From positions 1 to 36,020 of the forward strand of contig JAHAAK010000025.1 of NCBI GenBank assembly GCA_018376905.1: a DNA stretch of 36,020 nt. The letters run 5' to 3'. A model generated the notes under the pieces. The model had not been told where the DNA came from. It saw nothing but the letters and a program-made list of their open reading frames with translations, and searched no databases. Position numbers and translations under genes: made by a program. Positions 1-7,706 of the stretch are shown here, piece after piece; within the stretch, counting starts at the first letter, position 1; each line of letters starts with the position of its first letter. This stretch comes from Collinsella sp. (lineage in GTDB: Bacteria > Actinomycetota > Coriobacteriia > Coriobacteriales > Coriobacteriaceae).

Positions 1-105
1 AACGAGGCGACGGTCGCCAAGTACATCAGGGAGCAGGAGTCCCACGACATCGCGCTGGACAAGCTGAGCGTGAGGGAGTACGAGGACCCCTTCAAGAGGA
101 GGTGA
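1..105 (+). pseudogene. tnpA: IS200/IS605-type transposase TnpA, C-terminal end (cut by window edge)
   Basis: An open frame enters from the left edge and ends at TGA 103-105. Its last 34 residues (NEATVAKYIREQE..., ...SVREYEDPFKRR) match almost residue for residue the C-terminus of the complete TnpA at 31192-31662. TnpA of this family is a small Y1 transposase (HUH endonuclease) that moves single-stranded DNA through hairpins at the element ends. The catalytic HUH and Tyr lie outside the window or are not shared in this tail, so whether the gene is intact cannot be judged. It may be a normal gene cut only by the window edge. The element's right end follows directly. Confidence 0.85.
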
Positions 106-246
106 CCCCGCCGGTTCGACCGGCGCGCCACGGGTCAAGATGCACTAGGCCTGGACGAAGTCCGGGCCCGCGCCTTTAGACGCGAGCCCGGAGCCCGTGG
201 GTTATACCCTAAGAGCAAACCACCCTTTTTAAGGGTGGTTCTGATT
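106..246 (+). mobile_element. Right end of IS200/IS605-like element, copy 1
   Basis: The 140 bases after tnpA resemble those after the second tnpA (31663-31801). Shared blocks are GCCACGGGTCAA, CCTTTAGACGCG and GGGTTATACCCTAAGAG, and the likeness stops abruptly after GATT at 246. Two stem-loops are visible: one around 161-195 (arms TCCGGGC / GCCCGGA with an inner GCG/CGC) and one at 218-240 (AACCACCCTT, loop TTT, AAGGGTGGTT). These are expected as subterminal recognition hairpins of this family. The second may also stop transcription before the acpS operon. Confidence 0.7.
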
Positions 247-294
247 GTTTGTGGGCTTCTGTCTCACATAGTCGCTGTGTTTTATGACCCTCGT

Positions 295-324
295 TTGTCG
301 CATCTTCTGTGAACGGGCTACAAT
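295..324 (+). promoter_or_regulatory. Putative promoter of the acpS-tsaD operon
   Basis: TTGTCG at 295-300 and TACAAT at 319-324 are separated by 18 bases and lie 30 bases before the acpS start. This fits a sigma-A type promoter. The match at -10 is good and at -35 moderate. Confidence 0.5.
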
Positions 325-353
325 AACTGAGTCTGTGCAATATGGAGGTGAAC

Positions 354-893
354 ATGGCTGAAGCTGGTATCGGCGTTGATATCGTCGAGATTTCCCGCAT
401 GAAATCAATTCTTGAAAAGACGCCGTCGTTTGCTCGGCGTGTGTTTACCGAAGAAGAGTGCACGTATTGCGACGCCTCTTCGCGTCCTGCCGCTCACTAT
501 GCCAGCCGCTTTGCTTCGCGCGAGGCGGTGCTAAAGGCTCTTGGAACGGGATTCAGTCAAGGTGTTGGCCGCAAGGATGTTTCGGTTACGCGCGATAAGC
601 TCGGAAAACCGAAAGCATTGCTTTCTGGTCGTGCGCTTGAGATTGCTCAAGAGCTGGGTGTTGTTGAGGTTGCTCTTTCCATTACGCTTACTGGAGACTT
701 GGCCGTTGCGAACGCCATCGCGATTACCGAAGATGCTCGGCCAAAGCCTAAAGAGGAGAAAGTGAGCACCAAGGAGCGTGTCGCGCAGACATTCAAAGAG
801 GCTCGTTCTGTTTTGGATGAGCTTGAGCAGCTGCAGAATTCAGCTTTGTCGGAGCACCTGGGCGATGCTTCGCAAGATACGCTAGGAGCATAG
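354..893 (+). CDS. acpS: Holo-[acyl-carrier-protein] synthase AcpS with C-terminal extension
   Basis: AcpS transfers the 4'-phosphopantetheine arm of CoA to apo-acyl carrier protein, which switches on fatty acid synthesis in the cytoplasm. The N-terminal GIGVDIVEISRM carries the Mg-binding Asp, and FASREAVLKALGTGF is the second family signature. The ATG at 354 was chosen because GGAGGTGA lies two bases before it; the in-frame ATG at 342 has no such site. The family is usually 120-130 residues, but this protein has 179. The extra ~50 C-terminal residues are charged (KPKEEKVSTKER...) and look helical (ARSVLDELEQLQ), with no recognised domain. It is the first gene of the operon and its stop abuts the next ATG (TAGATG). 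Confidence 0.93.
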   Translation: MAEAGIGVDIVEISRMKSILEKTPSFARRVFTEEECTYCDASSRPAAHYASRFASREAVLKALGTGFSQGVGRKDVSVTRDKLGKPKALLSGRALEIAQELGVVEVALSITLTGDLAVANAIAITEDARPKPKEEKVSTKERVAQTFKEARSVLDELEQLQNSALSEHLGDASQDTLGA

Positions 894-2510
894 ATGAAAC
901 CGGTTTTAAGTACCGAGGAAGTCGTTCGTCTCGAGGATATTATCGAACGCGAAGGAACTTCGAAGGCCGAGCTTATGGAGTTGGCAGGCGAATTTGCCGC
1001 CAATGAGATCTTAAAGCTTAATCCCGATCGAGTCCTCGTTCTGGTCGGTTTTGGCAATAATGGCGGCGACGGTTGGGTCGCTGCCGATATCCTGAGCCAT
1101 AAGGGTGTGGACGTGGATATCGTCTCTCCAGTTGAGCCCGATGAGATCCCCGCCGCTCTGGCTCGCCACGTTGCTCGTCGTACTGCCGGCCGTGACGTGC
1201 ACGTTTGCGTCGGTCCCTCGCGTGACGAGCTCGAAGTGCTGATTGATAAGGCCGATGTCGTTGTCGACGCTATTTTTGGCACCGGTTTCCACGGGAATCT
1301 GCGTGCGCCGTTCTCCATTTGGATCCCTACGCTCAACGAATGCGCCGATTGCGTCGTGTCCATTGATGTCCCCTCGGGCCTGAATGCCGAGACTGGCGTG
1401 GTTGATGACGATTGCATTCGTGCCGAGCGTACGGTAACGATGATTGCCCCCAAGATCGGTTTGTATAGCGCTGATGGTCCTGAGTACGCTGGCGATTTGG
1501 TCTGCGGCAATCTTTACGATCGTCTTGACGAGGTTATCGATGATGTGGACCATGCGGCCGAGATTGTCGAGCCTGGCGATTTGGTCGATTACTTCGCTCC
1601 GCTGCCAACGAATATCGATAAGTATTCTCGTGGCTCCGTGCTTATTGTCGCCGGCTCTGCGCAGTACCCTGGTGCCGCCATTATGGCAGCCAAGTCTGCT
1701 GCCCGTGCTGGTGCCGGCTATGTGGCGGTCGCAACGCCTGATGCCTGCGCCAACCTTATTCGTATGGCACTTCCTTCGATTCCCGTCTTTGCCATTCCGT
1801 CCGATTCCCGCGGTTCCTTTGGTGCCGCTGCGCGCATGACGGTGTGCGAGATTGCAAAGAAGTACAGCTGCGTGCTGTGCGGCCCCGGTATGACGACGTC
1901 TGCTGGCGCTATGCAGGTGGTCTCGGGCTTGCTTGAGCTTGACGTGCCGCTCATCTTGGACGCCGATGCGCTCAACTGCCTCTCTAAGATTGCCATTGAT
2001 GGTATCGATAGCAATCCCGAGATGTACCGTCGTGAGCAGCCGCTCGTCATGACGCCGCACTATCGCGAGCTTTCGCGCTTGGTTGCCGGGGATGAGGTTA
2101 ACGATCTGGGGACCGCAATCGCGGCCGCGCAGAAGGTTGTCTGGGCTGCCGGCTCGGACAATCTCGTGGTTATCGCTAAGGGGCCGACGACGGCTATCTG
2201 CGGCGTCGAGCGTGTTTTGCTCCCGCTCTCGGGTCCGGCTTCGCTGGCGACTGCCGGTTCGGGCGATGTCCTTGCGGGCATTTTGGCTGGCACGCTGGCC
2301 ACCATGCGTGACGAGATGGATCGTTGGGAGTTGCTGTATTCGTACGCCGTCGCACTTCACAGCTACGCCGGTTTTGCTGCGGCGACGGAGTATGGTGAGA
2401 AGAGCGTTATCGCGACCGATCTTATCGACTTGATCGGTCCTGCCATGGAGCTGGCGGCAAAGGATGCGCTCGAAGATCTGGGAATCATGGACGAAGGGTC
2501 GGATGACTAA
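894..2510 (+). CDS. nnr: Bifunctional NAD(P)H-hydrate epimerase / ADP-dependent (S)-NAD(P)H-hydrate dehydratase
   Basis: This 538-residue enzyme repairs hydrated NADH/NADPH. The N-terminal YjeF_N domain (about 1-215, with VGFGNNGGDGWVAA) epimerises R- and S-NADHX. The C-terminal ribokinase-like YjeF_C domain (about 235-520, with SRGSVLIVAGSAQYPGAA and the ATAGSGDVLAGILAG catalytic loop) dehydrates the S form using ADP. Length and domain order match the bacterial fused Nnr. It starts directly after the acpS stop and ends two bases before alr, so translation is probably coupled. Placement between acpS and alr is common in bacteria. The specific reaction follows from the family; nothing in the sequence contradicts it. 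Confidence 0.94.
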   Translation: MKPVLSTEEVVRLEDIIEREGTSKAELMELAGEFAANEILKLNPDRVLVLVGFGNNGGDGWVAADILSHKGVDVDIVSPVEPDEIPAALARHVARRTAGRDVHVCVGPSRDELEVLIDKADVVVDAIFGTGFHGNLRAPFSIWIPTLNECADCVVSIDVPSGLNAETGVVDDDCIRAERTVTMIAPKIGLYSADGPEYAGDLVCGNLYDRLDEVIDDVDHAAEIVEPGDLVDYFAPLPTNIDKYSRGSVLIVAGSAQYPGAAIMAAKSAARAGAGYVAVATPDACANLIRMALPSIPVFAIPSDSRGSFGAAARMTVCEIAKKYSCVLCGPGMTTSAGAMQVVSGLLELDVPLILDADALNCLSKIAIDGIDSNPEMYRREQPLVMTPHYRELSRLVAGDEVNDLGTAIAAAQKVVWAAGSDNLVVIAKGPTTAICGVERVLLPLSGPASLATAGSGDVLAGILAGTLATMRDEMDRWELLYSYAVALHSYAGFAAATEYGEKSVIATDLIDLIGPAMELAAKDALEDLGIMDEGSDD

Positions 2511-2512
2511 TC

Positions 2513-3658
2513 ATGAATAAAGCCGATTTGACGCGCTGGTCCTGGGTCGAGATCGACCGCGGGGCGCTCCGTCGCAACACGAGGGCCTATAAGAACTTGT
2601 TGAATCCGCGTCAGCGCCTGTGCTGCGTGGTCAAGGCCGATGCTTATGGTCATGGAGCTGTTGAGTGTGCCAAGATCATGTATTCGGCCGGTGCCGACAT
2701 GTTTGCCGTGGCTACGGTCAACGAGGGCGTTGGGCTCCGTCAGGGCGGGATTACTAAGCCCATCCTGATTCTAAGCGAGCCGCCTATCGAGGCTATTCCT
2801 GCATTGCTCGAGTTCGATATCATGCCCTCGGTCTATACGTCTGACTTTGCTCTTGCGTATGGCGAATGCGCCGTCGCGGCGGGCAAGGTGGGCAAGTACC
2901 ATCTTGCCATCGAGACGGGCATGAATCGTATCGGCGTTCACTACACACAGGTGCTCGACTTTGTACGCGGCATCAGTTTCCATCGCGGCATCCAGTGCGA
3001 CGGGGTATTTACGCACTTTGCCACGGCCGATGAACCTTCGGGTTGGGACTACAAGCTGCAGTGCCAGCGTTTTACCGAGGCTGTTCAGGCCATTAAGGAC
3101 GCAGGTTTTGAATGCGGTATCGTGCATTGTGCCAATACGCCGTCCTCGATGCTCGATTCTTCAATGCACTTTGACATGATTCGTGCTGGCATCGGTTTGT
3201 ATGGTCTGCAGCCATGTGAGCTGAGTGGTCGTGTGATGCAGCTTGATCCCGTCATGAGCGTCCACGCGCGTGTGACGCGCGTGGCGCATCCCGCGATGGG
3301 CGAGGGCGTGGGCTACGGCTTTACCTACCGCGTACCGCGCACGCGCGTTCAGATCTGCACCCTTCCGATCGGTTATGCCGATGGCCTTTCGCGTACGCTT
3401 TCCAATCGTATGGACGTGCTGTATCGCGGCGAGCGTGTGCGTCAGGTGGGCAATATCTGCATGGACCAGTTTATGGTCGCCATTCAGTCCAACCCGGCAC
3501 ACGAGATTCCCGAGGCCGAGTATGGTGACGAGATGATCATTGTCGGCCGCGATGGCGATGCCGAGATCACTATGGACGAGATGGCCCGACTGCGCGGAAC
3601 GATTAACTACGAGGTCGCCTGCGGCTTTGGCATGCGTCTCGACAAGGTCTACGTGTAG
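2513..3658 (+). CDS. alr: Alanine racemase
   Basis: Alr is a PLP enzyme that interconverts L- and D-alanine and supplies D-Ala for peptidoglycan. The 381-residue length is typical of fold-type III alanine racemases. VVKADAYGHGA carries the PLP lysine (about K41), and the GVGYGFTYR segment holds the expected catalytic tyrosine (about Y268). The NICMDQFMV block is also conserved. It starts with ATG two bases after the nnr stop. The next gene begins 8 bases after its stop, so it is inside the operon. Only one alr is seen in the window. Confidence 0.96.
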   Translation: MNKADLTRWSWVEIDRGALRRNTRAYKNLLNPRQRLCCVVKADAYGHGAVECAKIMYSAGADMFAVATVNEGVGLRQGGITKPILILSEPPIEAIPALLEFDIMPSVYTSDFALAYGECAVAAGKVGKYHLAIETGMNRIGVHYTQVLDFVRGISFHRGIQCDGVFTHFATADEPSGWDYKLQCQRFTEAVQAIKDAGFECGIVHCANTPSSMLDSSMHFDMIRAGIGLYGLQPCELSGRVMQLDPVMSVHARVTRVAHPAMGEGVGYGFTYRVPRTRVQICTLPIGYADGLSRTLSNRMDVLYRGERVRQVGNICMDQFMVAIQSNPAHEIPEAEYGDEMIIVGRDGDAEITMDEMARLRGTINYEVACGFGMRLDKVYV

Positions 3659-3666
3659 GAGCCGCT

Positions 3667-4287
3667 ATGGGCGTCATGCACATCCCCGGCCATACCCATC
3701 AGGCACCACGTGAGGTCGCACTCGAGGAAATTGAGGCCGTTCTGGGCGATTGCCACCTCTGCCAGCTCTACCAGTCGCGTCACAATATCGTGTTTGGCGT
3801 GGGAAACCCCCGCGCTCGCGTGATGTTTATTGGTGAGGCGCCGGGCCGCAATGAGGATTTGCAGGGCGAGCCCTTTGTGGGGGCGGCAGGCGAGGACCTC
3901 AACGGCATTTTGTCGCTGGCGGGCCTCAAACGCGAAGACGTCTACATTGCCAACGTGCTTAAGTGCCGCCCGCCGGGAAACCGCAATCCGCGTCCCGAGG
4001 AAGTGCTGGCTTGCTCGCCGTTTTTGCGTGAGCAGATTCGAAGCATCTGGCCCGATATTATCGTGACGCTCGGCAACCCCGCGACGCACTTTGTGCTTAA
4101 GACCGAGATTGGCATTACTAAGCTGCGCGGCAGGTTCCACCAGATGGGGCATTTTGTAGTAATGCCCACGTTCCATCCGGCAGCAGCGCTGCGCAATCCG
4201 GCGTGGCAGGAGCTGCTGGAGGAAGACTTTAAGATGCTGGGCGACTATCTGGAGCGACATCCCGCACCAGAGGACGCCTCGGAATAA
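3667..4287 (+). CDS. Uracil-DNA glycosylase, family 4/5 (iron-sulfur type)
   Basis: The enzyme removes uracil from DNA at the start of base-excision repair. Family signatures are visible: FIGEAPGRNEDLQGEPFVGAAG (water-activating and uracil-pocket region), NVLKCRPPGNRNP, and the C-terminal FHPAAALRNP. Four cysteines at CHLC, KCRPP and LACSPF fit the [4Fe-4S] cluster of this class. At 206 residues it has the normal length. The start ATG is preceded by GGAGCC a few bases upstream. It lies within the operon between alr and tsaE, and no functional link to the neighbours is implied. Family 4 and 5 are not cleanly separable by eye. Confidence 0.9.
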   Translation: MGVMHIPGHTHQAPREVALEEIEAVLGDCHLCQLYQSRHNIVFGVGNPRARVMFIGEAPGRNEDLQGEPFVGAAGEDLNGILSLAGLKREDVYIANVLKCRPPGNRNPRPEEVLACSPFLREQIRSIWPDIIVTLGNPATHFVLKTEIGITKLRGRFHQMGHFVVMPTFHPAAALRNPAWQELLEEDFKMLGDYLERHPAPEDASE

Positions 4288-4299
4288 TAAGGAGCATAT

Positions 4300-4806
4300 A
4301 TGTCCCTGGAGCGCCTGGGGGTAGGTACTTACAAAACGACTTGCGCTGCCGATACGGAGTACTTTGGCGAGCTAATTGCACCGTGCCTTGAGGACGGCGA
4401 TGTGCTCATCCTGACCGGTGGCCTGGGAGTGGGCAAAACTCACTTTACCAAGGGCGTCTCGCGCGGGCTGGGCGATGAGCATATGGTTACGAGCCCTACG
4501 TTTGCGCTCATGGCCGTTCACGATCAAGGTCGTATTCCGCTGTTTCACTTTGATCTATACCGCCTGGAGCATGCCTACGAGCTCGAGGATACGGGCATTT
4601 TCGATGTGCTGGGCTATGAGGGTGCTTGCTTGCTGGAATGGGGCGAACAATTCCAGGACGAGCTGACGGATGAGTATCTTTCGGTGACGCTCAAGCGTGA
4701 TGAGGGCGACAGCGATGTGCGAACGATAACGCTCGAGGCACACGGTGACCGCGCAATGGAGCTTTCCCATTTGATTGATAAGGCTGTACAAGATGAGCTT
4801 GCATAA
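4300..4806 (+). CDS. tsaE: tRNA threonylcarbamoyladenosine biosynthesis ATPase TsaE
   Basis: TsaE is the small ATPase of the bacterial t6A complex, which modifies A37 of ANN-decoding tRNAs together with TsaB, TsaC and TsaD. The P-loop GGLGVGKTHFTKG, the TSPTFALM switch segment and FHFDLYRLE are characteristic. At 168 residues it is slightly longer than the usual ~150. An AAGGAG ribosome site precedes the ATG. Its 3' end overlaps the next gene by 14 bases, which fits coupled synthesis with the TsaB/TsaD fusion it works with. Confidence 0.94.
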   Translation: MSLERLGVGTYKTTCAADTEYFGELIAPCLEDGDVLILTGGLGVGKTHFTKGVSRGLGDEHMVTSPTFALMAVHDQGRIPLFHFDLYRLEHAYELEDTGIFDVLGYEGACLLEWGEQFQDELTDEYLSVTLKRDEGDSDVRTITLEAHGDRAMELSHLIDKAVQDELA

Positions 4807-7177
4807 CGACAACGCGCTGGTGGTGGCGCTCGATACCTCGACCGACATGCTTGCCTGCGCGGCAAGCTGGATTGATGGGCAGACGGGCGAGACGAAGCTC
4901 GTGAGTGGCGACCACATGTGTCGCCGTCACGCCAACGTTGAGCTCGTGAATACCGTTGATGGCGTGCTGGCTCAAGCCGGTCTGGATCGCAGCGATGTTG
5001 GTTACTACGTGGTCGGCCGCGGCCCGGGGTCGTTTACGGGTGTGCGCATCGGCATCTCCACTGCCAAGGGCCTCGCGCGCGGTGCCAATGTTCCACTGCT
5101 GGGCGTGTCGACGCTCGACGCTTGCGCTTGGACGGCGTGGAAGGCTGGCGTGCGCGGCAAGCTTGGTATCTTGGCCGATGCCATGCGCGGTGAGGTATAT
5201 CCGGCACTATATATGCTGGGCGATGAGGGTCCCGAGCGTCAATTTGAGCGCGAACACGTGGTCAAGGCCGCCGTGGCGCTCGATGAGTGGCGCCGAGCAG
5301 CGGACTGGGACCAGGTTCAGCTGACCGGTGACGGTCTCGTGCGCTATGGCAAGCTGCTGGGTGAGGACGAGACCGCCCGCTGCGTGGAGCGCGACCTGTG
5401 GTGGCCTTCGGGCGAGGGCTTGCTGCTCGTGCACGCTGCGGGTGACGGCGATCCGGCTCGCGTCCTGCCGATTTACACGCGCCTTTCGGATGCCGAGGAA
5501 AACGAGCGCAAGCGTCTTGGTCTTGCCGAGAGTGCGCAGAGCGAAATTACGGGCGTTGCCGATGAGCTCGCCGGTCGTCATCTGCAGTTCCGTCCCATGG
5601 GCGCGGCGGATGCCGAGGGCGCGAGCGCGCTAGAGGCTGCCTGCTTTGAAGGTGCCGGACACGAGGCGTGGACGCCGGGCATGTTCCTGTCCGAACTGGG
5701 CGAGGACGTCGCTGCGCCGCGCAGTTGGTGGGTGGCACACGACGACGGCAAGCTGCTGGGCCTTGCCGGCGGTATGGTCGTGGACGGTGATGTGCAGATT
5801 CTGGATGTCGCCGTCGACTCGGCACATCGCCGTGAGGGCATTGCCCGCACGCTTCTGTCGCACGTGAGCTATGACGCGCAGATGCTCGGCTGCACCACGG
5901 CTTCGCTTGAGGTTGAGGACGGCAACGAGGACGCAATTGCACTCTATGCCGCCCTGGGCTTTACCGAGGCTGGCCGTCGCCGCGGCTACTATGGTGCCGG
6001 CAAGGATGCCATCGTCATGACGGCTCCGCTGCCCCTCGTGCTTCCGGTCGACAATGCTTCGCCCGAGCCGACGGCGGCAGAGCAGCGCGTATGGCCGCTG
6101 CCTGCGCCCGGGCGCTCCGAGGGGGAGCGTGCCGAAATTGAACGCCGCCGCCTAGTGCTCGCTATCGAGAGTTCCTGCGACGAGACGGCCGTGGCGATTA
6201 TCGATGCGGATGGCAATATGCTGGCCAACCAGGTGTCGACGCAGATTGATTTCCATGCCCGTTTTGGCGGCGTGGTGCCCGAGATCGCCTCGCGCAAACA
6301 CGTTGAGGTGATTGTGAGTGTCGTGGATGCGGCGCTCGAGGATGCCGCAGCATCGCTTGGTCTTGAGGGTGGAGCCATTGCCCCCAGCGAGCTTGCCGCC
6401 GTGGGCGTGACACAGGGTCCGGGCCTGGTGGGCGCGCTCGTGGTTGGCGTCGCCTTCGCCAAAGGCTTTGCCTACGCTGCCGGCAAGCCGCTCGTGTGCG
6501 TCAACCATCTGGAGGGGCACCTGTTTGCCAACTTGCTAGCGCAGCCCGACCTCAAGCCGCCGTTCATCTTCACGCTTGTCTCGGGCGGGCACACCATGCT
6601 CGTGCACGTGAAGGCATGGGGCGACTACGAGGTACTTGGTGAGACACTCGATGATGCTGTGGGCGAGGCCTTCGACAAGGTAGCCAAGGCGTTGGGTCTG
6701 GGCTATCCCGGTGGCCCCATCATCTCCAAGCTGGCCGAGACGGGCAATCCCCGCGCGATCGATTTCCCCCGTGCGCTTAACAGCAGGGGAGACTATCGCT
6801 TCTCGCTTTCGGGCCTTAAAACCGCTGTGACGCTCTACATTGAACAGGAGACCAAGGCCGGGCGCACGATTCACCTTCCCGATCTGGCGGCTTCGTTTGA
6901 GGCAGCTGTCTTTGACGTGCAGTACAAGAAGGCCAAAAACGCACTGCACGCTACCGGATGCAAGGAATACTGCATCGGTGGCGGCGTCTCGGCCAACCCG
7001 CATCTGCGCGAGATGATGATCAAGAAGCTTGGGCGTCAGGGGATTCGCGTAACGGTGCCGCCCTTGTCTGCCTGTACCGATAACGCAGCCATGATCGCGG
7101 AGGTCGCTCGCCGTAAATTCGACCGAGGTGAAATCTCGCCGTTCGATGTCGACGCCGATCCGAACATGACGCTGTAG
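4793..7177 (+). CDS. tsaD: TsaB-RimI-TsaD three-domain fusion (t6A synthesis plus ribosomal S18 acetyltransferase)
   Basis: Three proteins that are usually separate are joined in 794 residues. TsaB (about 1-245) has ALDTSTDML and GPGSFTGVRIGISTAKGLA. A GNAT acetyltransferase of RimI type (about 260-420) has ILDVAVDSAHRREGIARTLL as its acetyl-CoA loop and NEDAIALYAALGF. TsaD (about 450-794) has AIESSCDETAVA, the metal-binding VNHLEGHLFA, LSGLKTA, GGGVSANPHLR and TDNAAMIAE. TsaD/TsaB make t6A with TsaE; RimI acetylates ribosomal protein S18. The ATG at 4793 overlaps tsaE. The gene closes the operon, and a stem-loop follows at 7249. All key motifs appear intact, so all three activities are plausible. 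Confidence 0.95.
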   Translation: MSLHNDNALVVALDTSTDMLACAASWIDGQTGETKLVSGDHMCRRHANVELVNTVDGVLAQAGLDRSDVGYYVVGRGPGSFTGVRIGISTAKGLARGANVPLLGVSTLDACAWTAWKAGVRGKLGILADAMRGEVYPALYMLGDEGPERQFEREHVVKAAVALDEWRRAADWDQVQLTGDGLVRYGKLLGEDETARCVERDLWWPSGEGLLLVHAAGDGDPARVLPIYTRLSDAEENERKRLGLAESAQSEITGVADELAGRHLQFRPMGAADAEGASALEAACFEGAGHEAWTPGMFLSELGEDVAAPRSWWVAHDDGKLLGLAGGMVVDGDVQILDVAVDSAHRREGIARTLLSHVSYDAQMLGCTTASLEVEDGNEDAIALYAALGFTEAGRRRGYYGAGKDAIVMTAPLPLVLPVDNASPEPTAAEQRVWPLPAPGRSEGERAEIERRRLVLAIESSCDETAVAIIDADGNMLANQVSTQIDFHARFGGVVPEIASRKHVEVIVSVVDAALEDAAASLGLEGGAIAPSELAAVGVTQGPGLVGALVVGVAFAKGFAYAAGKPLVCVNHLEGHLFANLLAQPDLKPPFIFTLVSGGHTMLVHVKAWGDYEVLGETLDDAVGEAFDKVAKALGLGYPGGPIISKLAETGNPRAIDFPRALNSRGDYRFSLSGLKTAVTLYIEQETKAGRTIHLPDLAASFEAAVFDVQYKKAKNALHATGCKEYCIGGGVSANPHLREMMIKKLGRQGIRVTVPPLSACTDNAAMIAEVARRKFDRGEISPFDVDADPNMTL

Positions 7178-7194
7178 CTGGTACGGCGCGGTCC

Positions 7195-7319
7195 CCGGAC
7201 GGAGGGGCCGGATATAAGGTTTCCTGCTTTACAGTCCTGCGCAAGACTAAGGCCACATTAAGTGGCCTTCTTTGCGTGCGGAACTCGCGATAAACCTTAT
7301 ATCCGGCCCCTCCGCCCGG
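7195..7319. repeat. Long inverted repeat, 28-bp arms, containing a terminator-like hairpin
   Basis: The left arm 7195-7222 and right arm 7292-7319 are reverse complements at 27 of 28 positions (core GGAGGGGCCGGATATAAGG). The 69 bases between them hold a smaller hairpin and the repeat shared with 12131-12153. The arrangement resembles a small non-autonomous palindromic repeat dropped behind the tsaD gene. Its nature is unknown. Confidence 0.75.
7249..7273 (+). terminator. Intrinsic terminator after the acpS-tsaD operon
   Basis: AAGGCCAC, loop ATTAA, GTGGCCTT is followed by CTTT. The stem is 8 bp and perfect, about 70 bases after the tsaD stop. The T-run is short, so efficiency is uncertain. 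Confidence 0.6.
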
Positions 7320-7436
7320 CTCCCGCGGCTCTCAGGGGCATCTCTCATGCAAAAACTGTCGTGGGGTAAAGTCTGAGGTCAGTGGCGTTTTATACCGAGA
7401 AATCCAAAAAAGTTGAAAATTCATTACAAATTTGCG

Positions 7437-7465
7437 TTGACTTTAGGTAACTAAAGTTTCATACT
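7437..7465 (+). promoter_or_regulatory. Putative cstA promoter with a palindrome in its spacer
   Basis: TTGACT (7437-7442) and CATACT (7460-7465) are 17 bases apart. Between and overlapping them lies a perfect palindrome, ACTTTAG-GTAA-CTAAAGT (7440-7457), where a repressor could block RNA polymerase. The start would fall near 7472, leaving a leader of about 235 bases before cstA. Confidence 0.55.
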
Positions 7466-7536
7466 CCTTTTCAACCACTGGGGGATGTGAACACGCACGG
7501 ATCGTTCGCATCATGATTGAAGAGGATTTCTTAGAC

Positions 7537-7581
7537 ATGTTCACGCATCAGCTAAACATTATCAGCGTAGTAATTATCTGA
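7537..7581 (+). CDS. Putative 14-residue leader peptide rich in branched-chain amino acids
   Basis: The frame encodes MFTHQLNIISVVII and then TGA. Seven of 14 residues are Leu, Ile or Val, clustered before the stop. AGAGGA lies 10 bases before the ATG. An in-frame ATG at 7513 would add eight residues but has no ribosome site. The codons CTA, GTA GTA and ATT are not the ones favoured by the GC-rich genes around it, which is typical of attenuator leaders. It sits between the cstA promoter and a strong terminator. By analogy with ilv-type leaders, ribosome stalling here would report scarcity of charged Leu/Ile/Val tRNAs. This is inference from layout; no experimental support is known to me. Confidence 0.6.
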   Translation: MFTHQLNIISVVII

Positions 7582-7672
7582 TGCGGGTTAGCACATACAG
7601 CTAGCCCGTACGATAACGGGCGGCTGATGAAGATGAGGGCCGTCGAGCGCAACCGACGGCCCTCATTTTTTA
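7544..7672 (+). promoter_or_regulatory. Putative transcription attenuator upstream of cstA
   Basis: Overlapping stem-loops follow or include the leader frame. CGCATCAG (7544-7551) pairs with CTGATGCG (7578-7585), enclosing the Ile/Val codons and overlapping the stop. CGGGTTAGC (7584-7592) pairs with GCTAGCCCG (7600-7608). GCCCGT (7604-7609) pairs with ACGGGC (7616-7621) and competes with the previous stem. A terminator of GAGGGCCGTCG (7635-7645) and CGACGGCCCTC (7654-7664) is followed by ATTTTTTAT. The chain of mutually exclusive stems is the classic attenuator design, though a clean antiterminator that disrupts the last stem was not found by eye. Confidence 0.6.
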
Positions 7673-7706
7673 TGTCTAGGAAGTTCTTTTTAGAGGAGGA
7701 AATGTA

